Source: Polaribacter sp. MED152
GTDB lineage: Bacteria; Bacteroidota; Bacteroidia; Flavobacteriales; Flavobacteriaceae
Assembly: GCF_000152945.2 (NCBI RefSeq)
Contig: NC_020830.1
Location: forward strand, 372,001-436,000
Length of the DNA stretch: 64,000 nt
Direction: 5' to 3'
The stretch's first letter is position 1. Every line of letters starts with the position of its first letter. The translations under genes were made by a program, and so were the position numbers. The notes beneath the pieces are model-generated. The model saw only the letters and a list, made by a program, of their open reading frames with translations. It did not search any database and was not told where the DNA came from. Positions 14,827-20,990 of this stretch are shown here, piece after piece.

Positions 14827-15450
14827 ATGGAAAATGTATTAGTAGCAGGTGCCAATGGTACCACAGGAAAAAAAATAGTAACACTTTTAGAATCTTCACA
14901 ATATTTTACACCAGTAGCAATGGTTAGAAAAGAAGAGCAAGAAGCACAATTTAAGAACAGAAATATTAAAACTGTACTTGGAGATTTAGAGAAAGATGTC
15001 TCTCATACAGTAAAAAATATCGATAAAGTTATTTTTGCAGCTGGTTCTGGTGGAAAAAAAGTTAAGGAAGTAGATGAAAATGGAGCTAAAAAATTGATTA
15101 AAGAATCAGAAAAAGAAAATATTAAAAAGTTTGTAATGTTGAGTTCTATGGGAGCAGATAACCCTGAAGAAGCAGAAGAATTACAAGAATATTTAAAAGC
15201 TAAACACAATGCAGATGAATATTTAAAAAGTAGTAATTTATCTTATTCAATTGTAAGACCAGGATCATTGACAGACGACAAAGGTTCAGGAAAAATTGAA
15301 TTGGAAAGAAAATTAAACAAACAAGGAGAAATTAGTAGAGAAGATGTTGCTCAAACTTTAGTTAGAGTATTGCATGATTCTGCAGAAGTCAATGAAACTT
15401 TCGAAATTATTAAAGGAGAAACTTTAATTGGTAAAGCAATACCTAATTAA
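14827..15450 (+). CDS. Atypical short-chain dehydrogenase (NAD(P)-binding, NmrA/YwnB-like)
   Basis: The 207-residue protein starts with the nucleotide-binding loop VLVAGANGTTGKKI (TGxxGxxG-like, residues 4-17), keeps GDLEKD (about 57-62), VIFAAGSGG and the SSMGAD segment, and ends with a SIVRPGSLTDDKG stretch. These features place it in the atypical extended SDRs (SDR_a5, YwnB/YhfK-like), often flavin or quinone reductase-like or redox sensors; the classic YxxxK catalytic pair is not evident. It is monocistronic between two terminators. The substrate is unknown. Confidence 0.87.
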   Translation: MENVLVAGANGTTGKKIVTLLESSQYFTPVAMVRKEEQEAQFKNRNIKTVLGDLEKDVSHTVKNIDKVIFAAGSGGKKVKEVDENGAKKLIKESEKENIKKFVMLSSMGADNPEEAEELQEYLKAKHNADEYLKSSNLSYSIVRPGSLTDDKGSGKIELERKLNKQGEISREDVAQTLVRVLHDSAEVNETFEIIKGETLIGKAIPN

Positions 15451-15465
15451 TTACTGTCTTTTTAT

Positions 15466-15503
15466 AAAACAAAAAACACCTGTTAAGGTGTTTTTTTTGT
15501 TTT
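15466..15503. terminator. Bidirectional terminator between the SDR gene and nth
   Basis: The arms AAAACAAAAAACACC (15466-15480) and GGTGTTTTTTTTGTTTT (15487-15503) pair around a TGTTAA loop. The nth stop codon lies inside the structure, so both convergent genes share it. Confidence 0.9.
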
Positions 15504-16145
15504 ATAATATTCATTTAAAACTGTTTTTCTACCTATGGTTTTAGTGATAATATCATTGTCTAAATTCCAACCACGAGCAGGAGAGTAATCTCTACCATAC
15601 CAAATAATTTGTAAGTGCAAATCATTCCATAATTCTTTCGGAAAAAGGCGTTTCGCATCTTTTTCTGTTTGGTTTACGTTTTTACCATTAGATAAATTCC
15701 ATCTGTACATTAATCGATGAATATGAGTATCTACAGGAAAAGCGGGCACACCAAAAGCCTGACTCATAACAACACTTGCAGTTTTATGACCAACTGCAGG
15801 TAATTCCTCTAAACCTTCAAAAGATTTTGGAACTTCACCATTATATTTTTCTATCAAAATTTTAGATAAGCCATAAATCCCTTTAGATTTCATTGGAGAC
15901 AAACCACAAGGTCTAATAATTTCTTTTATTTGTTCTTGGGTCATTTTAACCATATCAAAAGGGTTATCTGCCTTTTCAAATAAAAACGGAGTAACTTTAT
16001 TTACCCTTACATCTGTACATTGTGCAGAAAGTAAAACTGCAATTAATAAAGTGTAAGGATCTTTATGGTCTAAAGGAACTGGAATTTCAGGATACAAATT
16101 TTGTAAGGTTTCAATTACAAAATTTACTTTTTCTGATTTAGTCAT
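15483..16145 (-). CDS. nth: Endonuclease III-like DNA glycosylase (Nth) lacking the Fe-S cluster cysteines
   Basis: The 220-residue protein has the helix-hairpin-helix and catalytic residues of Nth: Lys121 in ELPAVGHKTASVV and Asp139 in FPVDTHIHRL. Nth removes oxidised pyrimidines and nicks abasic sites. The only cysteines are Cys43 and Cys80; the C-terminal C-x6-C-x2-C-x5-C loop that holds the [4Fe-4S] cluster is replaced by YSPARGWNLDNDIITKTIG. The enzyme may therefore be cluster-free. It is convergent with the SDR gene and divergent from bcp. Confidence 0.92.
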   Translation of the reverse strand: MTKSEKVNFVIETLQNLYPEIPVPLDHKDPYTLLIAVLLSAQCTDVRVNKVTPFLFEKADNPFDMVKMTQEQIKEIIRPCGLSPMKSKGIYGLSKILIEKYNGEVPKSFEGLEELPAVGHKTASVVMSQAFGVPAFPVDTHIHRLMYRWNLSNGKNVNQTEKDAKRLFPKELWNDLHLQIIWYGRDYSPARGWNLDNDIITKTIGRKTVLNEYYKTKKTP

Positions 16146-16158
16146 ACATGGTTATTTG

Positions 16159-16250
16159 ATAAAGTGTAAAGTTAAAAGTTTCTAAAGATTTATAAGTTGC
16201 AAAGTAAAAAGTTTTTAGTATCGATTTTACTTTATAACTTTCCACTTTAT
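16159..16250. repeat. Nested inverted repeats between nth and bcp
   Basis: ATAAAGTGTAAAGTTA (16159-16174) pairs with TAACTTTCCACTTTAT (16235-16250) at 15 of 16 positions, enclosing a second perfect 9-bp pair AAAGTAAAA/TTTTACTTT (16201-16209/16225-16233). Much of the interval is built from AAGT-rich words. It could be a dispersed intergenic repeat or a cruciform in the divergent promoter region. Confidence 0.45.
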
Positions 16251-16269
16251 TAATGCTAAAACAAAAGTA

Positions 16270-16722
16270 ATGACATCATTAAAAGTAGGGGATAAAGCTC
16301 CTAAATTTGAAGCAAAAGATCAAGAAGGAAATACAATTAAATTAGCTGATTATGCAGGTAAAAAATTGGTACTTTTCTTTTATCCAAAAGCGAGTACCCC
16401 TGGTTGTACTGCAGAAGCTTGTAATCTAAGTGATAATTATGAAACCTTTTTAAGTAAGGGTTATGATGTTTTAGGTGTAAGTGCAGATTCTGCCAAAAGA
16501 CAACAGAATTTCATCAATAAGAATGAATTAAAATTTCCTTTATTGGCTGATGAAGATAAATCTGTAATAAATGCATTCGGTGTCTGGGGCCCTAAAAAAT
16601 TTATGGGTAGAGAGTATGATGGAATTCATAGAACCACTTTTATTATAGACGAAGAGGGTAAAATAGAAGAAGTTATTTCTAAAGTAAAAACTAAAGCGCA
16701 TTCAGAGCAAATACTTGGATAA
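16270..16722 (+). CDS. bcp: Thioredoxin-dependent thiol peroxidase, Bcp/PrxQ type
   Basis: The 150-residue peroxiredoxin contains the peroxidatic Cys46 in PKASTPGCTAEAC and a second Cys51 five residues on, the arrangement of the PrxQ/Bcp class that forms an intramolecular disulfide recycled by thioredoxin. The Arg of the active site is in GIHRTTFIID. It reduces hydrogen and organic peroxides in the cytoplasm. Terminator follows at once, so it is monocistronic. Confidence 0.96.
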   Translation: MTSLKVGDKAPKFEAKDQEGNTIKLADYAGKKLVLFFYPKASTPGCTAEACNLSDNYETFLSKGYDVLGVSADSAKRQQNFINKNELKFPLLADEDKSVINAFGVWGPKKFMGREYDGIHRTTFIIDEEGKIEEVISKVKTKAHSEQILG

Positions 16723-16727
16723 GCTAC

Positions 16728-16764
16728 AAAAAAAAGAGGAAGCAATTAGCTTCCTCTTTTTTTT
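16728..16764 (+). terminator. Terminator of bcp (bidirectional)
   Basis: GAGGAAGC/GCTTCCTC (16736-16743/16749-16756) with an AATTA loop, A-run before and T-run after; it can also serve the barrel-protein gene on the minus strand. Confidence 0.9.
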
Positions 16765-16780
16765 ATCAATTTTAAATTGA

Positions 16781-17374
16781 TTATAATTTAAGTGATAAAC
16801 CAAATATAATTTGATTAACTCTATTGTCTATTCTTGAACTGTTTGCAAATCTTGCTTCAGATTCAGATAATCCTCTTTCCCAACGAACATCCACACCTAG
16901 ATTTCCAAATTCTACACCAGCACCAAATTGTAAACCAACAGTAAACTTATCAAACTCATCTGTAGATAAATTTCCGAAGTCTAAAGAATCATCTAAAATG
17001 TATTGAAAAGATGGTCCTGCAAAAACATGTGCAAAGCCTAAGAACTTTTTACCTAAGAGCACAGGTACGTCTAATTTCTTAAAAGAATATTCGTTTGTTT
17101 GGCTTTGTTCTTCAAATTCAGTTTTGACCTGAGTATACACTAATTCTGGTCTTAAGTATAGCCCTAGTATTGGTAAATTACCTCTAAACCAAACCCCTGC
17201 ATGAAAACCTGTTTTAGCACTAGCTCCATCAGCTATATCATTGGTTGCATTTTTAAAAGAGTCTTCTCCATTGTTATTGTAGTTGATACCTCCTTTAATA
17301 CCAAAATTAATTTGAGCATTAGAAACTTGACTTAACCCTAAAGCTAAAAAAACTACTAAAATTACTTTTTTCAT
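16781..17374 (-). CDS. Outer-membrane beta-barrel protein (PorT-like)
   Basis: The 197-residue protein has a signal peptide (MKKVILVVFLALGLSQVSNAQ) and alternating hydrophobic strands: NFGIKGGINYNN, TGFHAGVWFRG, LYLRPELVYTQV, HVFAGPSFQYIL, FTVGLQFGAGVEFGNLGVDVRWERGL and a final strand ending in FGLSLKL with aromatic/hydrophobic C-terminus. This is the PF13568-type outer membrane protein beta-barrel (about eight strands). Specific function is unknown; it could be structural or a small porin. It is flanked by a terminator shared with bcp and lies 49 nt after the transketolase gene end on the same direction side. Confidence 0.88.
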   Translation of the reverse strand: MKKVILVVFLALGLSQVSNAQINFGIKGGINYNNNGEDSFKNATNDIADGASAKTGFHAGVWFRGNLPILGLYLRPELVYTQVKTEFEEQSQTNEYSFKKLDVPVLLGKKFLGFAHVFAGPSFQYILDDSLDFGNLSTDEFDKFTVGLQFGAGVEFGNLGVDVRWERGLSESEARFANSSRIDNRVNQIIFGLSLKL

Positions 17375-17423
17375 AATATATTTATTTAGTTATTAATTGA
17401 ATAAATCTTTATAATAAACGTAT

Positions 17424-18377
17424 TTATTTTCTAGAAATTACTTTTTTAACAGCTTTTACTACTGCAGCTGCATCTAAACCGTATTTAGCCATTAATTGAG
17501 CAGGTGTTCCAGATTCACCAAATGTATCATTTGTTGCTACAAATTCTTGAGGAGTAGGTGTGTTTAAAGCTAATGTTCTTGCAACACTTTCACCCAAACC
17601 TCCTAGTTTGTTATGCTCTTCTGCAGTTACAATACAACCAGTTTTAGCAATAGATTTCAAAATAATTTCTTCGTCTAAAGGTTTAATTGTGTGTATGTTA
17701 ATAACTTCTGCAGATATTCCATCTGCTTCTAATTGTTCTGCTGCCTGTAAAGATTCCCACACTAAATGGCCAGTTGCAACAATGGTTACGTCTGTACCTT
17801 CAGTTAACTGAATACCTTTACCTATTTCAAATTTTGCATCTTCAGGCATAAATACAGGCACTTTTGGTCTTCCAAAACGCAAGTAAACAGGCCCTTCAAA
17901 ATCAGCAATTGCTAATGTAGCAGCTTTGGTTTGGTTGTAATCACAAGGATTAATTACTGTCATTCCTGGTAACATTTTCATTAAACCAATATCTTCTAAT
18001 ATTTGGTGTGTAGCACCATCTTCACCTAAAGTAACTCCTGCATGAGATGCACAGACTTTTACATTTTTACCAGAATAAGCAACAGATTGTCTTATTTGAT
18101 CATAAACTCTACCAGTAGAAAAGTTAGCAAATGTACCTGTAAATGGTATTTTACCACCTATAGTTAAACCAGCAGCAATACCAATCATGTTTGCTTCTGC
18201 AATACCTACTTGAAAAAAACGTTCTGGATTTTCTTTAATAAATTGATCCATCTTTAAAGAACCAATTAAATCTGCACATAAAGCAACTACGTTTGGATTT
18301 GTTCTACCTAACTCAGTTAGACCATCTCCAAAGCCTGAACGTGTATCTTTTTTTTCTGTGTATGTATATTTTTTCAT
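17424..18377 (-). CDS. Transketolase, C-terminal subunit
   Basis: The 317-residue protein carries the pyrimidine-binding domain (GFGDGLTELGR, residues 15-25; AEANMIGIAAGL with the catalytic-type Glu, about 80) and the C-terminal transketolase domain (TVVATGHLVWES, TAEEHNKLGGLGESVA). The N-terminal TPP-pyrophosphate domain is absent here and encoded as a separate gene at 61532. Two-gene transketolases occur in several bacteria; the pair transfers two-carbon units between pentose-phosphate sugars. It lies at the end of a minus-strand run with an intergenic gap of 113 nt upstream. Confidence 0.93.
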   Translation of the reverse strand: MKKYTYTEKKDTRSGFGDGLTELGRTNPNVVALCADLIGSLKMDQFIKENPERFFQVGIAEANMIGIAAGLTIGGKIPFTGTFANFSTGRVYDQIRQSVAYSGKNVKVCASHAGVTLGEDGATHQILEDIGLMKMLPGMTVINPCDYNQTKAATLAIADFEGPVYLRFGRPKVPVFMPEDAKFEIGKGIQLTEGTDVTIVATGHLVWESLQAAEQLEADGISAEVINIHTIKPLDEEIILKSIAKTGCIVTAEEHNKLGGLGESVARTLALNTPTPQEFVATNDTFGESGTPAQLMAKYGLDAAAVVKAVKKVISRK

Positions 18378-18490
18378 TATAAATATATTGTTGTAAAAAT
18401 TTTGGTAAAAATAAACTTTTATTTTTCTTTAGACTTGTTATTTTAAAGATAAGAAAGAAGACTTTTTAACAGTTTGTGAGGAAGTTTAAA

Positions 18491-19069
18491 TTACAGCTTC
18501 ATTAATTCATCATACAATTTATGAACAGGCAAACCAACTACATTAAAATAACTTCCTTCAATTTTGTCAATTCCTATAAAACCTATCCATTCTTGGATAC
18601 CATAAGCACCTGCTTTATCAAAAGGTTTGTAGTTTTTTATGTAGTAATTAATTTCGTCATCAGAAAGAGTCTTGAAAGTAACTGTGGTTATATCGTTTAT
18701 AATTTTCTGACTCTTTTTTGTTTTGATGCTAATAGAGGTAATAACTTCATGTGTGGTGTTTGATAACTCTTTAAGCATGTGAAAAGCGTCATCCTCATTT
18801 TTTGGTTTTCCTAATGCTTTCTCATTTAACCAAACTATAGTATCAGAAGTAATTAAAACATCATTTTCATTTAATGCTGCAAAAGCTTTAGATTTTAAAT
18901 CTGCTAAGTAATCTGTTATTTCTGAACCTTTTAATTCTAAAGGATAAACTTCATCCACAGGTTTCAAGTCAATCTTAAAATCGATATCTAAATCCTTAAA
19001 AAACTGCTGTCTTCTAGGTGAGCCTGAAGCTAAAATGATGTTGTAATTTTGAAGTTTTTCTCTAAGCAT
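18491..19069 (-). CDS. maf: Maf family nucleotide pyrophosphatase
   Basis: The 192-residue protein opens with the Maf signature ILASGSPRRQQFF (residues 11-23) and retains SDTIVWLNEKALGKP (about 70-84, catalytic Asp) and GAYGIQEW (about 155). Maf proteins hydrolyse dTTP, UTP or modified nucleotides to monophosphates. It overlaps the smpB end by 8 nt, so the two are co-expressed. Confidence 0.94.
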   Translation of the reverse strand: MLREKLQNYNIILASGSPRRQQFFKDLDIDFKIDLKPVDEVYPLELKGSEITDYLADLKSKAFAALNENDVLITSDTIVWLNEKALGKPKNEDDAFHMLKELSNTTHEVITSISIKTKKSQKIINDITTVTFKTLSDDEINYYIKNYKPFDKAGAYGIQEWIGFIGIDKIEGSYFNVVGLPVHKLYDELMKL

Positions 19070-19523
19070 TGAAGCTTTTCTTAATTCTTGCTAAATCTCT
19101 TTTGTTATCTCTATCTTTAATAACATTTCGCTTATCATGGGTTTGTTTACCTTTTGCAAGTGCTATTTCTAGCTTTGCAAACCCTCTATCATTTATAAAC
19201 AGTTTTAAGGGTACTATTGTATTTCCTTTAGCTTCAACATCCTTTTTTAAACTTTTTAATTCACGCTTGTTTAAAAGTAAACGTCTTTCGCTTTTTGGTT
19301 TGTGATTAAAGTGATTACCATACATATATTCTTTGATATACATATTTACAATAAACAATTCTCCACGTTCATTAAATTCACAAAAACTTTCAGTAATTCT
19401 GGCCTGACTTTGTCTTATTGATTTAATTTCTGTTCCAGTTAATTGAATTCCAGCAACATATTTGTCTAAAATTTCAAATTCGAAACGTGCTTTTTTATTC
19501 TGAATGTTTATTTTTTTCTGCAA
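19062..19523 (-). CDS. smpB: SsrA-binding protein SmpB
   Basis: The 153-residue protein shows the SmpB pattern: NKKARFEFEILDKYVAGIQLTGTEIKSIR near the start (cited in part: GIQLTGTEIKSIR), the VNMYIKEY segment, and a basic C-terminal tail KGKQTHDKRNVIKDRD that enters the ribosomal mRNA channel. It brings tmRNA to stalled ribosomes in trans-translation. A TATCTTTG promoter element lies 26 nt upstream. No ssrA gene is visible nearby. Confidence 0.97.
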   Translation of the reverse strand: MQKKINIQNKKARFEFEILDKYVAGIQLTGTEIKSIRQSQARITESFCEFNERGELFIVNMYIKEYMYGNHFNHKPKSERRLLLNKRELKSLKKDVEAKGNTIVPLKLFINDRGFAKLEIALAKGKQTHDKRNVIKDRDNKRDLARIKKSFNA

Positions 19524-19548
19524 TTCTAAATCTACTTTTTAATTTATA

Positions 19549-19556
19549 CAAAGATA
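19549..19556 (-). promoter_or_regulatory. -7 element of the smpB-maf operon
   Basis: TATCTTTG on the minus strand (19556-19549) matches TAnnTTTG exactly and is 26 nt before the smpB ATG. The -33 element is not clear. Confidence 0.5.
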
Positions 19557-19628
19557 CATTATTAGATTAGAGAAAGAAATGTAAATTTGACGTTTCATAA
19601 GTACTAATTTTCATAAGAAATTAATTTC

Positions 19629-20363
19629 ATGCGTTTTTTATCTGTTCTTTTTATCGTTTTCTTGGTGTCTTGTAAATCTGAAAAAGTGGAGTTATCTGCT
19701 CAAGAAATTATTGATAAAAGTATCATAGCTTCTGGAGCTGATAAGGTTGCTAACTCTGAAATATCTTTTCGTTTTAGAGATAAGAAATACAGGGCAGTTC
19801 GTAAAAACGGAATTTTTAAACTGTACAGAAGTTTTAAACAAGATTCGTTAGAAATAGATGAGTCTATTTCTAATACTGCCTACGAAAGGTTAATCAATAA
19901 AAAACCTGTAAGGGTTGTAGATTCTATGATAACAAGTTATAGTAACTCTATAAATTCTGTTCATTACTTTTCTGTTTTACCTTTTGGTTTAAATGATAAA
20001 GCAGTATACAAAAGGTTATTACCTTCTAGAACGGTTAAAGGTATTTCTTATTATAAAATAGAAATTACTTTTGATGAAAATGGAGGAGGAGAAGACTTTA
20101 ATGATGTTTTTATCTATTGGATAAACCAAGAGAATTTTCTGATAGATTACTTGGCTTATGCCTATGAAACAAATGGAGGAGGAAAAAGATTTCGTGTATT
20201 AAAAGAACAATGTTCTGTTAAAGGAATTCGTTTTGTAGATTACTATAATTACAAACCAATAGCTAAAGATTCTAAATTAATTGATTTAGATATTTCACTA
20301 GAAAACAACGAGTTGCAAAAGGTATCTGAAATAATACTTGAAGATATAGAGGTTGATTATTAA
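19629..20363 (+). CDS. DUF6503-like lipoprotein
   Basis: The 244-residue protein has a lipoprotein signal (FLSVLFIVFLVSCKSEK, lipobox LVSC with Cys17), then SAQEIIDKSIIASGADKVANS, which resembles the start of the DUF6503 (LolA-like outer-membrane) proteins of Flavobacteriaceae, followed by a beta-rich region to the end. A lipid-binding half-barrel like LolA/LppX is possible; the function is unknown. It is monocistronic and convergent with the phosphatase gene. A TAAATTTG element at 19582-19589 is a likely promoter. Confidence 0.75.
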   Translation: MRFLSVLFIVFLVSCKSEKVELSAQEIIDKSIIASGADKVANSEISFRFRDKKYRAVRKNGIFKLYRSFKQDSLEIDESISNTAYERLINKKPVRVVDSMITSYSNSINSVHYFSVLPFGLNDKAVYKRLLPSRTVKGISYYKIEITFDENGGGEDFNDVFIYWINQENFLIDYLAYAYETNGGGKRFRVLKEQCSVKGIRFVDYYNYKPIAKDSKLIDLDISLENNELQKVSEIILEDIEVDY

Positions 20364-20404
20364 CCTCTAAAAATCAATTTTTTATAAATTATTTTGTTGA
20401 AAAA

Positions 20405-20902
20405 TTATTCAACTTTTTTTGATTCGCTTGTTACATCATCTCCTTTAATGGTAACTATAAATAACGTAGCATTATCATCATCAGATAAACTTTCATATTT
20501 GTTTTCGCCTAAAATTTTGTTTACAAAAGCAGGTGTAGTATTACTATGGCCAACTACTAAAACCGATTTTCCTTTGGTGTTTTTTTGAAAAACAGAGTCA
20601 TACATATTACTTGGGTCATAGGTGTCTACCTTTAAATTTTTACTTAAAGCAGTTGGAGTAGCAGTTTGTATGGTTCTATTGTAATTGGTAGAATAGACAG
20701 CATCAATTGTTATGTCTTTAAAATACTCAGACCAATTCTGCGCTCTTTTTTCACCTTCTATATTTAAGTTCGGATTTCTATCTCTAGGATTTATTCTTTC
20801 TTTTTCTGAATGACGAATTAAGTAATAAGTTGTGGTTTCTTCTGGTGTACAGCTAAAAAATAGTGTGAAAGAAAATATAAAAAGCAGAAAAAATTTCTTC
20901 AT
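20405..20902 (-). CDS. SixA-like histidine phosphatase, exported lipoprotein
   Basis: The 165-residue protein (ATG at 20902) starts with a lipoprotein signal, FLLFIFSFTLFFSCTPEE (lipobox FFSC), and has the phosphohistidine motif LIRHSEKER (RHG/RHS type), a middle YSTNYNRTIQTA segment (second Arg) and VVGHSNTTP with the second catalytic His. This is the branch-2-like histidine phosphatase fold. An upstream in-frame codon at 20956 would extend it through the clpB terminator (20937-20969), so the shorter start is chosen. Substrate unknown. Confidence 0.88.
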   Translation of the reverse strand: MKKFFLLFIFSFTLFFSCTPEETTTYYLIRHSEKERINPRDRNPNLNIEGEKRAQNWSEYFKDITIDAVYSTNYNRTIQTATPTALSKNLKVDTYDPSNMYDSVFQKNTKGKSVLVVGHSNTTPAFVNKILGENKYESLSDDDNATLFIVTIKGDDVTSESKKVE

Positions 20903-20936
20903 AATAGATAGGTTTGCTGCTAATATACTTAAAAAA

Positions 20937-20969
20937 GAAAAGTGATGTTTTTTCAAACATCACTTTTTT
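20937..20969 (-). terminator. Terminator of clpB
   Basis: AAAGTGATGTTT and AAACATCACTTT pair perfectly around TTTC, flanked by A and T runs, 22 nt after the clpB stop. It lies between clpB and the SixA-like gene, showing that they are separate transcripts. Confidence 0.85.
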
Positions 20970-20990
20970 ACGAACTAATCCAATACACTA

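Noticed and set aside
17424..18377. Transketolase truncated by mutation
   Set aside because: The missing half is intact at 61532-62377, and the two have normal starts and lengths for a split enzyme.
19062..19650. tmRNA (ssrA) near smpB
   Set aside because: No tag-like coding stretch or tRNA-Ala-like ends are visible in the flanking gaps.
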